Shown: positions 8,162 to 17,643, numbered from the stretch's first letter. The stretch is DNA of 64,000 nucleotides from Brevibacterium epidermidis NBRC 14811 (GCF_001570805.1 NZ_BCSJ01000015.1:124001-188000); one strand, 5' to 3'. Made by a program: numbers and translations. The notes: generated from the sequence alone by a model not told the origin.

Positions 8162-9805
8162 ATGTTGCGTTCTCGCCTGAGCCTCCTGGCCCTGACCACG
8201 ACTCTCGCGCTCGTCGGCTGTTCCGGCGGAGCGTCGACGCCCGAAGCCGATGAGAAGGACACACAGTCATCAGCGGGATCGGCCGCTGAATCCAATCCGC
8301 AGACGGGTGCCCAGACGGAGACCGAATCGTCTCTGGTCGATCCCGCCGACGCGGATCCGGCCGATTTCAAGGATGAGGCCGCGGACATCGTCGGCGACTT
8401 CTCCGATGACGAACTCGCCGGGTCCCTCATCATCGGCACCTGGGAAGGCACGGACACGCAGACCCCGGTGGACATGGTCAAGCAGAACCACCTCGGCGGG
8501 GTCATCGTCATGGGCTACAACCTGTCGGAGAACCCGACGAAGGATCAGGTCACAGAACTGACTGGTCAGATCTCCGCGGCGCGGACGAAAGGTCAGCCGG
8601 TGTCGATCGGCGTCGACCAGGAAGGCGGTCCGGTGTCTCGACTGAGTTCGGCCGCGCTGCCGTTCCCCCCGCTCATGGGCTTGGCCGCCACCGATGATTC
8701 CGACCTCATCACCGAAGCCACGACCGTGCAGGGGAAGAACCTCACAGATCTGGGCTTCACGATCGACTTCGCCCCGGATTCCGACGTCACGGTCGGGCCG
8801 AAGGACAAGGCGATCAACGTCCGCTCGGGCGGCACCGATCATGAGGACGTCGCCGAGGTCGTCGCCGACGCCGTCGAGGGATACCGCTCCGGTGGGGTGT
8901 CGAGTTCGGCGAAGCATTTCCCGGGACACGGCCGCCTCGGCGTGGATTCGCACGAGAGCCTGCCGGTGTCGGAGAAGTCGATCGAGGAGATGGAGGACTC
9001 GGATCTCCTGCCGTTCAAATCCGCGGTCAAGGCCGGGGTGCCGATGGTGATGATGGGCCATATCGGGCTGCCCGATGCGAAGACGACGCCGGCGACGCTC
9101 AACAAGAAGGCGTACTCGGCACTGCGCGAGACCCTCGACTATGACGGCGTCATCACCACGGATGCGCTGAACATGAAAGCCGTGCCGCAGAATCTGAACG
9201 GCGGAGAGACCGTCAAGGCGCTCGCTGCTGGAGCCGATATCGCGCTCATGCCCCCGGACTCCGGTGCGGCACAGAAGGCGATCGTCCAGGCGATGGGGGA
9301 CGGGACGCTTGAGAAGAAGGACCTCGTCGAGAAGTCCGAACGCGTCGTCGCCGCACAGCTGGCCACCGCCGAGGCTCAGAAGAGCGTGCAGGCCGGGGAC
9401 TCGGATGCGAAGGATCCGAAGAAGGTCCTCACCGAGGTCGCCGACAAGTCGCTGACCGTGCTCAAGGGCAAATGCTCCTTCGCGGGTACGGACTCGATCT
9501 CGATCGTCGGCGGCAGTGACAAGGAGAAGGCGGCGCTGAAGGAAGCGGCCGAAGCCGAGGACCTCACCGTCGGATCCGGTGGAACCTCCGTGAGTCTGAG
9601 CCCGTCGACCTCCGCCGAGGTGGCTGTGGGCACCGCTGCTCCGTGGACGATGCGCAGCACCTCGGCGAAGTCCGCAGTGACCGCGTACGATTCGAATTCC
9701 TATGCGCTGCGAGCCGTGGCGAAGTGGCTGAAGGGCGACCTCGAAGCGTCCGGGCAGTTGCCTGCCGAATACGACGGCAGCGACAAAGCTCCCGACTGCG
9801 GGTGA
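8162..9805 (+). CDS. Glycoside hydrolase family 3 lipoprotein, beta-N-acetylhexosaminidase (NagZ-like)
   Basis: Predicted exported lipoprotein of 547 residues. The signal peptide ends in LVGC (lipidated Cys20), followed by an acidic, Ser-rich linker to about residue 80 and then a GH3 catalytic domain. The NagZ signature is clear: KHFPGHG near residue 251 followed by DSH about ten residues later, which in NagZ enzymes supplies the catalytic histidine. The catalytic Asp loop is seen in VITTDALNMKAV. NagZ enzymes release GlcNAc from muropeptides, so peptidoglycan recycling outside the membrane is the likely role. The gene starts 38 bp after the dehydrogenase. A TAGCAT element at 8150-8155 lies only six bases before the ATG, suggesting its own, possibly leaderless, transcript. 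Confidence 0.88.
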   Translation: MLRSRLSLLALTTTLALVGCSGGASTPEADEKDTQSSAGSAAESNPQTGAQTETESSLVDPADADPADFKDEAADIVGDFSDDELAGSLIIGTWEGTDTQTPVDMVKQNHLGGVIVMGYNLSENPTKDQVTELTGQISAARTKGQPVSIGVDQEGGPVSRLSSAALPFPPLMGLAATDDSDLITEATTVQGKNLTDLGFTIDFAPDSDVTVGPKDKAINVRSGGTDHEDVAEVVADAVEGYRSGGVSSSAKHFPGHGRLGVDSHESLPVSEKSIEEMEDSDLLPFKSAVKAGVPMVMMGHIGLPDAKTTPATLNKKAYSALRETLDYDGVITTDALNMKAVPQNLNGGETVKALAAGADIALMPPDSGAAQKAIVQAMGDGTLEKKDLVEKSERVVAAQLATAEAQKSVQAGDSDAKDPKKVLTEVADKSLTVLKGKCSFAGTDSISIVGGSDKEKAALKEAAEAEDLTVGSGGTSVSLSPSTSAEVAVGTAAPWTMRSTSAKSAVTAYDSNSYALRAVAKWLKGDLEASGQLPAEYDGSDKAPDCG

Positions 9806-9943
9806 TCACGGCCGGCTCTGCGACTTCCGGACGATGCATGCCGGAAAACAACTGGGAATCCCGCACACATCGTCCGGAACTCGCTCCTGAGACCCCTCGG
9901 GGCCGAGAAGCTCAGCCGTTCCAGGGATTCGGAGACGAGAAGT

Positions 9944-9972
9944 CCCCTCGTCGGCGCAGTGCCGGCGAGGGG
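9944..9972. terminator. Hairpin terminator between convergent genes
   Basis: CCCCTCGTCGGC and GCCGGCGAGGGG form a 12-bp stem with one G-T pair and a 5-nt loop. It lies between the NagZ-like gene ending at 9805 and the convergent NlpC/P60 gene ending at 10003, so it can stop both. The U-tract is poor on both strands. The rest of 9806-10002 shows no gene. Confidence 0.6.
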
Positions 9973-10002
9973 ATTCCTTATGTATTCAGTTCTGGGTGGA
10001 GA

Positions 10003-10902
10003 TCAGAGCACGCGGATGTACTGGGCGCCCTGCTGGGTCATCCAATCGACGCTGCGGTAGCTGGTGTCCACCGAAGAGTTGCCAGCGTCGTACATCATGC
10101 CGTCGCCTGCGTAGATGCCGACGTGGCCCGGTGACCAGATGATATCTCCGGCCTTCGCCTCGGAGGCCGAGACGACCTGTCCGGCGCCCTTCTGTGCCGA
10201 AGACGTGCGCGGCAGGTCCACGCCGACTTTGCCGTAGACGAATGAGGTGTAGCCGGAGCAGTCCCAGCCGCTGGGTGAAGTCCCACCCATCACGTAGGGC
10301 GTTCCGACGTACTGCTTCGCGATGGCGATGACCTGCTCGGCCTTCGAGCCGTCCGGGACCTTGACGTCCCCGGAGCCCGAGTCCGCGCCGTCGTCCTTGC
10401 TCTTGTCGTCGCCCGAACCGGAGCCCTCATCGCCGGTGCCGGCGGAATCATCGTCGGATTTCTCGTCCGGCACTTCCTTCGGCTCCTCGGCGGGTGCCGG
10501 CTCTGCGACGGTCTCCTCCGGTTCTTCCTTCGGCTCAGGCTTCGGTTTCGGCTTGGGCTTCGGCTTGGGGGCGGCTTCGGCCGTGACCACGTCCGTGTCG
10601 ACGGTGACCGAGGACTCCTGGTCACCCTTCTTCGAAGAACCGCCGGCATCGATGGTCGGCGTCTGGTTCTTGAACTCGACGGGCGCCTGCTTCTCGGACT
10701 CGGCTGCGACCTTCGCCTCGTCGTCGGTTCCCTGCCCTGCGGCGGGCATGATCGCTGCGGTGAGCAGTCCGCCGCTGGCGGCGACGACTGCGGCACGGCG
10801 GCCGAATGCGCCGGAGTTCGAGGCGAGCAGTTCGCTCAGCTCGGTCAGTGGTGTTTTGGCCTTGGCGTTCGCGGCGCGGCGGCCGTGCTGCTTAGATGCC
10901 AC
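10003..10902 (-). CDS. NlpC/P60 family peptidoglycan endopeptidase, secreted
   Basis: A 299-residue cell-wall hydrolase expected to cut D-Glu/meso-DAP peptide bonds in peptidoglycan. The N-terminus is Lys/Arg-rich, followed by a hydrophobic segment at about 36-55 that should act as a signal anchor. A long Lys-Pro/Glu-rich linker (repeated KP around residue 115) and an Asp/Ser/Gly-rich stretch follow, then the C-terminal NlpC/P60 domain. Catalytic Cys is in WDCSGYTSF near 214 and catalytic His in SPGHVGIYAG near 257. GTG 10902 follows gagaggaaa. It is monocistronic. A GTAAC-type direct repeat in its leader suggests MtrA control (see 10968-10983). Confidence 0.9.
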   Translation of the reverse strand: MASKQHGRRAANAKAKTPLTELSELLASNSGAFGRRAAVVAASGGLLTAAIMPAAGQGTDDEAKVAAESEKQAPVEFKNQTPTIDAGGSSKKGDQESSVTVDTDVVTAEAAPKPKPKPKPKPEPKEEPEETVAEPAPAEEPKEVPDEKSDDDSAGTGDEGSGSGDDKSKDDGADSGSGDVKVPDGSKAEQVIAIAKQYVGTPYVMGGTSPSGWDCSGYTSFVYGKVGVDLPRTSSAQKGAGQVVSASEAKAGDIIWSPGHVGIYAGDGMMYDAGNSSVDTSYRSVDWMTQQGAQYIRVL

Positions 10903-10967
10903 GATTTCCTCTCGTTGCCTGTCTGAGTATGACGATGTCCTCCACTGTAACGAATTCGTGATCTTCT

Positions 10968-10983
10968 GTCACTTTTTTGTTAC
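10968..10983 (-). promoter_or_regulatory. Candidate MtrA-type operator upstream of the NlpC/P60 gene
   Basis: Read on the minus strand, GTAAC-(A)6-GTGAC forms a direct repeat with 11-bp periodicity about 65 bp before the start codon. Direct repeats of GTNAC spaced by about six bases are the known form of MtrA sites in actinobacteria, and wall hydrolases are known MtrA targets. Assignment is by resemblance only. Confidence 0.4.
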
Positions 10984-11153
10984 AAACGGATTCTCGGGCA
11001 GATTCTCGAGCATAATCCCAGGTCAGAGGGTTGCGTGCCGTGAGAATGGCATTGGAGGCGACGTAACGGAGTCTGAGAATGTCTGTGATTCAGCGCGCAC
11101 TCCCGGTCCTGAATAACGTTTCGTGACAATCGACGTGTCAATCGTGGAGTGCA

Positions 11154-11213
11154 ATTCTTGGGTCGATCCGCGGCGTTTTTCACGCCCAAACCACCGTGGA
11201 TCGACCCAAGAAT
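11154..11213. repeat. Intergenic inverted repeat with 16-bp perfect arms
   Basis: ATTCTTGGGTCGATCC at 11154-11169 is repeated in inverse orientation at 11198-11213, and pairing resumes for three more bases inside after one mismatch. The loop is about 28 nt. It lies in the 419-bp spacer 10903-11321 between two leftward genes, in which I find no credible coding frame. It could be a terminator for the rhodanese transcript or a dispersed palindromic repeat. There is no clear U-tract. Confidence 0.7.
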
Positions 11214-11216
11214 GCC

Positions 11217-11312
11217 GACGGCGCGGGATCGCGTGTGCAGTGGTGACGGCGCGGGATCGCGTGTGTGGTGATGGCAACGCAGTGGCGACGGTGCCGGATC
11301 GCGCGTGGTGGT
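11217..11312. repeat. Three imperfect direct repeats
   Basis: Three copies of a unit of about 26-28 bp beginning GACGGYGCSGGATCGCG start at 11217, 11245 and 11287. The first two are head to tail (28-bp step) and the third is 42 bp further on and more divergent. They lie immediately downstream of the stop of the leftward rhodanese gene. Confidence 0.6.
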
Positions 11313-11321
11313 GACTGAGCG

Positions 11322-12155
11322 TTAGGCTCCGGTCTCGACAGGTCGGCTGGGATCGGATGACCATCCGGACCAGCTCGCTGGGTAGAGACTGGGCTCGATG
11401 CCTAGGGTCGCCAGCGCCAGGGCATTGTGACAGGCGGTGACGCCCGAACCGCAGTACACGCCTACCGGTCCGTCGAGGGCGCCCAGCTCGTCGAAGCGTT
11501 CCCGCAGAAGAGCCTCGGGCAGGAACGTCCCCGCGGGGACGTTGTCCGTGGCCGGGGCACTCCTCGCCCCGGGGATATGCCCGGCCTGCGGATCGAGCGG
11601 CTCGGTCTCTCCGCGGAAGCGCTCACCGGCGCGGGCATCGAGCAGGACTCCGTCGAAGTCGGCCGCCGCCTCGGCGTCGATGACGGGCAGGCGTCCCGGG
11701 GTGATCTCCACAGCGGAGGGCGCAACCTCGGGGGTGGGTCCTGTCTCGAGCGTCCCGCCGGCGTCACGGAACGCGGCGAGTCCGCCGTCGAGGACACGGG
11801 CGCTCAACCCGGCCCATCGCAGCAGCCACCAGGCACGGGCCGCGCCGAGGGCGGAATTGTCGTCGTAGACCACGACCTCGGTGTCGGCATCGATGCCCCA
11901 GGAGCGCACAGTCTCTTGGAAGGCTTCGGGGCTCGGCAGCGGGTGCCGGCCGGCCGTCGGGTCGGTGCTGCCGTGGTCGGCGAGCTCGGTGTCGAGGTCG
12001 ACGTAGAGGGCCCCAGGGATGTGTCCTGCGGCGAAGTCCTCGCGGCCATCGGGTTTCGGCAGGGTCCAGCGGACGTCGAGCAGCCTCGGCGCCGGCGAAT
12101 CGGCCATGCGGGTAAGCAGTTCAGCGGCGCTGATGAGAACGTCGGAGCGGGTCAA
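11322..12155 (-). CDS. sseA: Thiosulfate/3-mercaptopyruvate sulfurtransferase (tandem rhodanese)
   Basis: Transfers sulfane sulfur from thiosulfate or 3-mercaptopyruvate to cyanide or thiol acceptors via a cysteine persulfide. At 277 residues it has two rhodanese domains: an inactive N-terminal one (RLLDVRWTLP to about 130) and a catalytic C-terminal one with the active-site loop CGSGVTA, Cys near residue 235. The GSGVT loop is typical of mercaptopyruvate-preferring SseA proteins. The start is TTG 12155, preceded by a strong aaggagatc. It lies 36 bp downstream of the methyltransferase gene on the same strand and may be co-transcribed with it. Confidence 0.9.
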   Translation of the reverse strand: MTRSDVLISAAELLTRMADSPAPRLLDVRWTLPKPDGREDFAAGHIPGALYVDLDTELADHGSTDPTAGRHPLPSPEAFQETVRSWGIDADTEVVVYDDNSALGAARAWWLLRWAGLSARVLDGGLAAFRDAGGTLETGPTPEVAPSAVEITPGRLPVIDAEAAADFDGVLLDARAGERFRGETEPLDPQAGHIPGARSAPATDNVPAGTFLPEALLRERFDELGALDGPVGVYCGSGVTACHNALALATLGIEPSLYPASWSGWSSDPSRPVETGA

Positions 12156-12191
12156 TTCGATCTCCTTCTTAGATGGGGGCCTAGGGCGGGG

Positions 12192-13409
12192 TCACACCGG
12201 TTGGGTGAGCAGAACGACGTGCTTCTCGCCGAGGCGAGTGAACACGAGTGTGGCTTTGTCGCCCTTGGGTAGTTTGAGTTGGCGTCGGACCTGGTCGGGC
12301 ACGATATCCGCGCCGCGTTTCTTGATCACGACCGAGCCGATCCCGCGGGAGACGAGCTCCTTGCGCAGGCTCGGGATCTTCGCGGGCAGAACATCGACGA
12401 CCTCGTAGGCGGTGACTCCTGCAGACGCCGGGCCGCTCGGTTCGACGTCAGTAGTCAGATACGCGATCTTCGGGTGCAGTCGGCGTGCCTGCAGTGGTGC
12501 GCACAGGGCGGCGACGAGTCCGGCGCGCACGATCGCACCGTCGGGTTCGAGCAGATACTTCCCGAGTTCCCCGATGTCCGCCTCGTCCTCGTCGGGCAGG
12601 TTGTCCTCGTGGACGAGGAGGGTGCGTTCGCCCATGACGAGAGCTCCGCGGCCGGGGCGCTGCCTGGCCTCACCGAAGTAGAGGCAGACCTCGACGACTT
12701 CGCCGTTGTGGGAGACCCACTGTGCTTCGGCTTCGTCGGGGACGAGGTTGTGGTCGAGTGCCGGGCCGAGCTTCACTCCAGCCGCCTTCGCCGCGCTCGC
12801 TTTCTCGATGACCCATGACAGGGAGGGGGAGAAGGCTTCGGGGTCGGTGATGCGGGAGGTTGATCCGCGTTTGTCTGCCTTGCCGATGGTTCGCCGGGCG
12901 GGATCGAACCAGAGGGCATCGAATCCATCCAGGTCGACATCCTCGGCGCGAGCATGTTTGACGGCGGCATCGGGCAGATGACGGAGGTTGAAGGCGGCGA
13001 TGGCGGCGGTGACTTCGTCGGCGTCGACGGCCGAGACGTGAGCACCCATTCCGGCGAAGGCGACCGAATCCGCGCCGATCCCGCATCCGAGGTCGGCGAT
13101 GCGGAAGGACTCGCCCTCGGCCACATCGCCGATGAGGCGACGGGCGTGATGAGCGGCGACCGGCAGTCGTGTGGCCTGGGCCAGTCCGTCGCGGGTGAAG
13201 AGCATATCCTCGGCGAAAGGTCCGAGCTTCGCTGCCGCCTCCTGCCGCAGGCGGGCCTGCGTGAGCAGGGCTGCAGTCACATCTGCGGAGAAGCCCTCTT
13301 TCCGCAGGGCCGTTGACCGGGCGAGCTCATCGCCTTTGAGGTCGTCGATGCGGTCGAGCCTGTCGAGGACGGCGACGTCGAGCAGTTCGGTCAGTGTCTG
13401 CGGATCCAT
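12192..13409 (-). CDS. Class I SAM-dependent methyltransferase with THUMP-like domain
   Basis: A 405-residue protein of the actinobacterial THUMP-like methyltransferase family. The SAM-binding motif I reads [16 protein letters not shown] near residue 110, followed by the acidic motif SAVDADE, and WFDPARR near 165 corresponds to the family catalytic DPAR motif. The C-terminal part ([16 protein letters not shown]) has the THUMP-like region and ends with a short beta-rich tail. Its RNA target is unknown; rRNA or tRNA is usual for the fold. It is divergent from ksgA, another rRNA methyltransferase, with 114 bp between starts. Confidence 0.82.
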   Translation of the reverse strand: MDPQTLTELLDVAVLDRLDRIDDLKGDELARSTALRKEGFSADVTAALLTQARLRQEAAAKLGPFAEDMLFTRDGLAQATRLPVAAHHARRLIGDVAEGESFRIADLGCGIGADSVAFAGMGAHVSAVDADEVTAAIAAFNLRHLPDAAVKHARAEDVDLDGFDALWFDPARRTIGKADKRGSTSRITDPEAFSPSLSWVIEKASAAKAAGVKLGPALDHNLVPDEAEAQWVSHNGEVVEVCLYFGEARQRPGRGALVMGERTLLVHEDNLPDEDEADIGELGKYLLEPDGAIVRAGLVAALCAPLQARRLHPKIAYLTTDVEPSGPASAGVTAYEVVDVLPAKIPSLRKELVSRGIGSVVIKKRGADIVPDQVRRQLKLPKGDKATLVFTRLGEKHVVLLTQPV

Positions 13410-13488
13410 GGCTTCACCCTATCGTCTGCGCGGTGGGGCGATCTCCTCGTCGAGGCGGCCCGGCCGAACCGCCGGGCCGCTGTGGTGA

Positions 13489-13516
13489 TTGTGCCAGCCG
13501 ACCGTTGCGGTAAGTT
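13489..13516 (+). promoter_or_regulatory. Candidate ksgA promoter (leaderless)
   Basis: TTGTGC at 13489-13494 and TAAGTT at 13511-13516 are separated by 16 bp, and the GTG start codon of ksgA lies seven bases after the -10. No ribosome site precedes the GTG, so a leaderless transcript starting at 13524 is plausible. Confidence 0.45.
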
Positions 13517-13523
13517 GTTGGCT

Positions 13524-14450
13524 GTGACGTTATTGACCGCCCGCGATATCCGCAAATTAGCCGCTGACATCGGTCTGCGCCCGACGAAGCAGAAGGGCCA
13601 GAACTTCGTCATCGACCCCAATACCGTGCGCTCGATCGTCACCGCCGCGGGTCTTGAAGAGAACTCGAACGTCGTCGAGATCGGTCCGGGACTCGGTTCG
13701 CTCACCCTCGGCCTGCTCGAGGCAGGACATACAGTCACCGCGGTCGAGATCGACGAACTGCTCGCGCAGAAGCTGCCGAGCACTGTCGAGAAGTTCGCCG
13801 GCAGCGACGCACCGTTCCAGCTGGTCAACGCCGATGCCCTGCGCGTCACGACGCTTCCCGCGCAGCAGCACACCACCGACGTAGCAGCAGACACTACTGA
13901 CTCTGCTGCGAATCAGCCCGATGCCCTTGTGGCGAACCTGCCCTACAACGTGGCCGTGCCCGTGTTGCTGCACTTCCTCGAGACCTTCCCGAGCCTGAAG
14001 ACCGTCCTCGTCATGGTCCAGCTCGAAGTCGCCGAACGGCTCGCCGCCGCTCCCGGCTCCCGCACCTACGGAGTCCCCAGCGTCAAAGCCCAGTGGTACG
14101 GCGAGGTGGCGCTGGCGGGAAAGATCGGCAAGAACGTGTTCTGGCCGGCCCCGAACATCGACTCCGGACTCGTGCGCATCGACGTCACCCGCACCGACCG
14201 CGACCCGGCAGTCCGCCGTCGCCTCTTCACCCTCATCGACGCCGCCTTCGCCCAACGCCGAAAGACCCTGCGCGCCGCCCTGTCCGGATGGGCCGGCAGC
14301 CCGCAGCAGTCCGAAGACCTGCTGACGGCGGCCGGAATCGACCCGAAGACCCGCGGTGAGGCACTCACCGTCGCCGACTTCGAACGCCTCGCCGCCGTCG
14401 ACGGCGGCGCCACCGCACCGGGCCCGCCCGCCGAGGATCCCTCACAATGA
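13524..14450 (+). CDS. ksgA: 16S rRNA (adenine1518-N6/adenine1519-N6)-dimethyltransferase
   Basis: Dimethylates two adjacent adenines in the 3' hairpin of 16S rRNA during 30S maturation. The protein has the KsgA N-terminal anchor [13 protein letters not shown] motif [25 protein letters not shown] and the catalytic motif [13 protein letters not shown]. The start is taken as GTG 13524 (308 residues, close to the family size), giving the usual N-terminus [16 protein letters not shown]; upstream extension to 13482 adds a sequence unlike the family. A short Thr/Ser/Gln-rich insert ([16 protein letters not shown]) just before the catalytic motif is unusual. The gene overlaps ispE by four bases, a conserved actinobacterial pairing. 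Confidence 0.95.
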   Translation: MTLLTARDIRKLAADIGLRPTKQKGQNFVIDPNTVRSIVTAAGLEENSNVVEIGPGLGSLTLGLLEAGHTVTAVEIDELLAQKLPSTVEKFAGSDAPFQLVNADALRVTTLPAQQHTTDVAADTTDSAANQPDALVANLPYNVAVPVLLHFLETFPSLKTVLVMVQLEVAERLAAAPGSRTYGVPSVKAQWYGEVALAGKIGKNVFWPAPNIDSGLVRIDVTRTDRDPAVRRRLFTLIDAAFAQRRKTLRAALSGWAGSPQQSEDLLTAAGIDPKTRGEALTVADFERLAAVDGGATAPGPPAEDPSQ

Positions 14451-15394
14451 CCACGCCGCTGCACCCCCGCACGACGATCCCAGCCCCGGTGAGAGTGCAG
14501 GCGCCGGGCAAGATCAACATCCACCTCGGTGTGGGTGCGGCGAACGACGGATATCACGAGCTCGCGACAGTGTTCCAAGCGCTCAACCTCGGCGAGACCC
14601 TCACCCTCATTCCCGGCGGAACACGCTCGATCATCGTCCAAGGCCGCTACGCGGATGCCGCGGTCCCGCACGACGAAACGAACTTCGCCAGACGCGCCGT
14701 CGACCTCCTCATCACCGCGCTCGAAGGCGAGCGTGACGTCGATGTGCTGCGTGACCTCGACATCGTCATCGACAAGCAGGTGCCCGTGGCCGGCGGAATG
14801 GGCGGGGGATCGGCCGACGCGGCAGCCGCACTCGTCGGAGCCGCCCACCTCGTCGGCGGCGTCGATGACGCGATCGTCCACGAATGTGCGGTCGCCGTCG
14901 GAGCCGATGTCGCGTTCCTCCTGCGCGGGGGCACGGCCATCGGCCAAGGTCGCGGGGAACTGCTGAGCCCCGTGCTCACACGCGGAACCTTCCACTGGGT
15001 GATGGCCACCTCGACGTCGCCCCTGCCCACTCCGGACGTCTACGCCCGCTTCGACGAACTCAACCCCGACCCGGCCCCGGCTGCCGTCCCCGATCAGGTG
15101 CTCAAGGCGCTCGCCGCCGGAGAACCGGATACTCTGGCGGAATTCGCAGCGAACGACCTCACCGAGGCGGCCGTGTCCTTTATGCCCGAAATCGCCGAAA
15201 TCATGGAGGCCGGCAGGGACGCCGGAGCCGTCCTGCCCCTGCTCAGCGGCTCGGGACCGACGATCGGCTTCCTTGCCCGCGACGCCCACCACGCCCTCGA
15301 CCTGGCCGTGCTCCTGCAGGCCACACGAGGCGTCAACGAAGCGCTGCGCACCACCGGGCCCGCGCCCGGAGCGCATATCGTGGACGGCGACTGA
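14447..15394 (+). CDS. ispE: 4-diphosphocytidyl-2-C-methyl-D-erythritol kinase
   Basis: GHMP kinase that phosphorylates CDP-methylerythritol in the MEP pathway of isoprenoid precursor synthesis. The 315-residue protein has the substrate motif [12 protein letters not shown] near residue 23, the ATP-binding GHMP motif [19 protein letters not shown] near 110 and the third motif [10 protein letters not shown] near 267. ATG 14447 overlaps the ksgA stop (ATGA). The next gene begins two bases after the stop, so the regulator downstream may share this transcript. Confidence 0.95.
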   Translation: MTTPLHPRTTIPAPVRVQAPGKINIHLGVGAANDGYHELATVFQALNLGETLTLIPGGTRSIIVQGRYADAAVPHDETNFARRAVDLLITALEGERDVDVLRDLDIVIDKQVPVAGGMGGGSADAAAALVGAAHLVGGVDDAIVHECAVAVGADVAFLLRGGTAIGQGRGELLSPVLTRGTFHWVMATSTSPLPTPDVYARFDELNPDPAPAAVPDQVLKALAAGEPDTLAEFAANDLTEAAVSFMPEIAEIMEAGRDAGAVLPLLSGSGPTIGFLARDAHHALDLAVLLQATRGVNEALRTTGPAPGAHIVDGD

Positions 15395-15396
15395 CC

Positions 15397-16119
15397 GTGG
15401 GGGAGAACCGCGGCAACCTCCACGAAATCCTACGTGACCAGGTCGGACAGGACATCGTCGCCGGACGGCTCGCCGCCGGGACGATCATCAAGGCCGAGGA
15501 TCTGCGTGCCCGCTACGACGTGTCGCTGTCGGTGGTGCGTGAAGTCGTCCGAGTCCTCGAATCATTGGGCATGCTGCAGCCGATCCGTCGGGTCGGTCTA
15601 GTCGTGCTCGCCATGAGCGAATGGATGCTGCTTGACCCGCTCGTCATCCGCTGGAGGATGACCGAGGCGCCGGCGCGGCAGCTGCGTTCGCTGACCGAAC
15701 TGCGAGTGGCCATCGAGCCCGAGGCCGCAGGCCTGGCCGCGCAGCATGCTCCGGCGGAAGCCGCCGAAGAGATCATGGGCCTGGCCGCCCGCATGCGGGC
15801 AACGGGCAGACAAGGCGATGTCGAAGCGTTTCTCGAAGCCGATGTGGCGTTCCACCGGGCAGTGCTCGGCGCCGGAGGCAATGAGCTCTTCGCCGCCTTC
15901 GACACCGTCATCGGTGAGATCCTCGCCGGCCGCACCGGGGCGGGACTGATGCCGAAGTTCCCGAACCCGGACGCCCTGCAATGGCATTTCGACGTCGCCG
16001 ATGCTATCGGCGGACAGGACGCAGAGCGAGCCAAAGAGGCGATGGCGAAGATCGTGGCCAAAGCCGATGCAGAGATGGAAAGCGTCTGGGCCGACGAACC
16101 CCGGCACCAGGGGAACTGA
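15397..16119 (+). CDS. FadR/GntR-family regulator (FCD domain), probable gluconate regulator
   Basis: A 240-residue transcription factor. The N-terminal winged helix-turn-helix spans about residues 10-70, with the recognition part AEDLRARYDVSLSVVREVVRVLESLGML. The C-terminal all-helical FCD ligand domain begins near 90 (LTELRVAIEPEAAGLAAQHA) and keeps the metal-site pattern with HRAVLGAGGNELF and a later HFDVADAI. The start is GTG 15397, two bases after ispE; no clear ribosome site precedes it, so it probably depends on coupling. It sits next to gntP, gntK and gnd, so control of gluconate use is the natural inference. Confidence 0.85.
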   Translation: MGENRGNLHEILRDQVGQDIVAGRLAAGTIIKAEDLRARYDVSLSVVREVVRVLESLGMLQPIRRVGLVVLAMSEWMLLDPLVIRWRMTEAPARQLRSLTELRVAIEPEAAGLAAQHAPAEAAEEIMGLAARMRATGRQGDVEAFLEADVAFHRAVLGAGGNELFAAFDTVIGEILAGRTGAGLMPKFPNPDALQWHFDVADAIGGQDAERAKEAMAKIVAKADAEMESVWADEPRHQGN

Positions 16120-16189
16120 GGACTCGAGTACGGGCAGCTGAGCGCCCTGGCACCCGGGTGTCTGGCACCCGGGCAACAGGGATCCGACT

Positions 16190-17593
16190 CTAGAACAGGC
16201 TGACGACTCCGTAGAGCGCGAGACTGAGCAGGAATCCGACGGTGCCCAGCAGCGTCTCGGCGACGGTCCAGGTCTTCAGCGTCGTCTTCGTATCCATGCC
16301 GAAGAAGCGGGAGACGAGCCAGAAACCGGAGTCATTGACGTGGCTGGCGAAGACCGAACCGGCGGCCAGCGACAGCACGATCGCCACGACCTGCAGGCTC
16401 GAGAAGTCCGGGTTGCCGACGACGATCGGCTGGACGAGAGCTGCCGCTGTCGTCAGCGCAACGGTGGCCGAACCCTGCGCGATGCGCACGATCGCGGCGA
16501 TGACGAAGCCGGCGACGATGACGGGCAGGCCCAGGGCGGCGAGCGAATCGGCGAGGGAATCGCCGATGCCGCTGGCGCGCAGCACTCCGCCGAACATTCC
16601 GCCGGCACCCGTGATGAGGATGATTGAGCACACCGGGCCGAGGGCCGAGTCGACGACGGTCTCGACCAGCGACTGGTCCTTCTTCTGCTTCCAGCCGAGC
16701 AGCCACATGGCGATGACGACGGTGATGAGCAGGGCGATCGGGGTCTCGCCGAGCAGCCGTAGGGAGCTGATGAGCACCGAATCGGTATCGACCCATCCGG
16801 CCTCACCGGCGAAGTTCAGCCCGGTGTTGAGGAAGATGAGCACGAGCGGCAGGACGAGCAGGAAGATGACATGCCCGAGCTTCGGGCGGGAGGCGAAGTC
16901 CGCGTAGGAGTCGTTCTTTCCTGCCGAGAGTACGTTCGGGACCGCGACGTCGATGCGCTTTCCGATGATCAGTCCGAACAGGTACCCGGTGAGATACCAA
17001 GAGGGGATGGCGATGATGAGTCCGCAGATGAGGACGAGTCCGACGTTCGCTCCGAGCAGTCCGGAAGCCGCGACCGGGCCGGGGTGCGGGGGCACGAAGA
17101 TGTGCATGGCGGAGAACGCCATGGCCGCAGGCATCGCGTAGAGCAGCAGAGACCCACCGAGGCGGCGCGCGATCGTGAAGATGATCGGCAGCATGACGAC
17201 GAGGCCGGCATCGAAGAAGATCGGGAAGCCGAAGAGCAGAGAGGTCACACCGAGGGCGAAGGGTGCTCGCTTCTCACCGAAGAGGCGGATGAGGGCGTCG
17301 GTGAGCACCTCGGCGCCGCCGGAGAGTTCGAGCATCCGCCCGAGCATCGCGCCGAGTCCCACGAGCAGGGCGACGCTGGCCAGGGTGGATCCGAAGCCGT
17401 CATAGAGGACGTCGATGAGGTCGCCCGGCATGATTCCTGCGGCCAGAGCAGTGATTACGGAGACGATGACGAGGGCGATGAAGGCATGCACTCGTGCCTT
17501 GATGATGAGCAGGAGCAGCACGGCGATGGCCGCGGCCGCGATTCCCAGCAGGGCCGGAGTCGACAGAGTCCAGGCCAATTCGAGTTCGGTCAT
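16190..17593 (-). CDS. gntP: Gluconate:H+ symporter (GntP family permease)
   Basis: A 467-residue integral membrane transporter for D-gluconate, with about 12-14 hydrophobic segments. Family-typical stretches include GFGSTLASVALLVGLGAMLGRMLE near residue 67, IFFDAGLVVMLPIIF and FVPPHPGPVAASGLLGANVG. ATG 17593 is preceded by aaggaagagga. It lies 50 bp downstream of gntK on the same strand, forming a gntK-gntP operon. In the 70-bp spacer before the convergent regulator gene, CTGGCACCCGGG occurs twice as a direct repeat (16146-16171), of unknown meaning. Confidence 0.93.
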   Translation of the reverse strand: MTELELAWTLSTPALLGIAAAAIAVLLLLIIKARVHAFIALVIVSVITALAAGIMPGDLIDVLYDGFGSTLASVALLVGLGAMLGRMLELSGGAEVLTDALIRLFGEKRAPFALGVTSLLFGFPIFFDAGLVVMLPIIFTIARRLGGSLLLYAMPAAMAFSAMHIFVPPHPGPVAASGLLGANVGLVLICGLIIAIPSWYLTGYLFGLIIGKRIDVAVPNVLSAGKNDSYADFASRPKLGHVIFLLVLPLVLIFLNTGLNFAGEAGWVDTDSVLISSLRLLGETPIALLITVVIAMWLLGWKQKKDQSLVETVVDSALGPVCSIILITGAGGMFGGVLRASGIGDSLADSLAALGLPVIVAGFVIAAIVRIAQGSATVALTTAAALVQPIVVGNPDFSSLQVVAIVLSLAAGSVFASHVNDSGFWLVSRFFGMDTKTTLKTWTVAETLLGTVGFLLSLALYGVVSLF

Positions 17594-17643
17594 TGTTCCT
17601 CTTCCTTGAGGTCAGTTAGATGGGCGGACGGTGGACTGGGCGA

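Noticed and set aside
10903-11100. ydaO-type (c-di-AMP) riboswitch upstream of the NlpC/P60 gene
   Set aside because: Such riboswitches precede wall hydrolase genes in many actinobacteria, but I could not find the expected conserved core here.
16146-16171. Direct repeat CTGGCACCCGGG in the spacer between the FadR-type regulator and gntP
   Set aside because: Two copies only, short and overlapping the 10-bp palindrome CACCCGGGTG; too little to call an element or operator.
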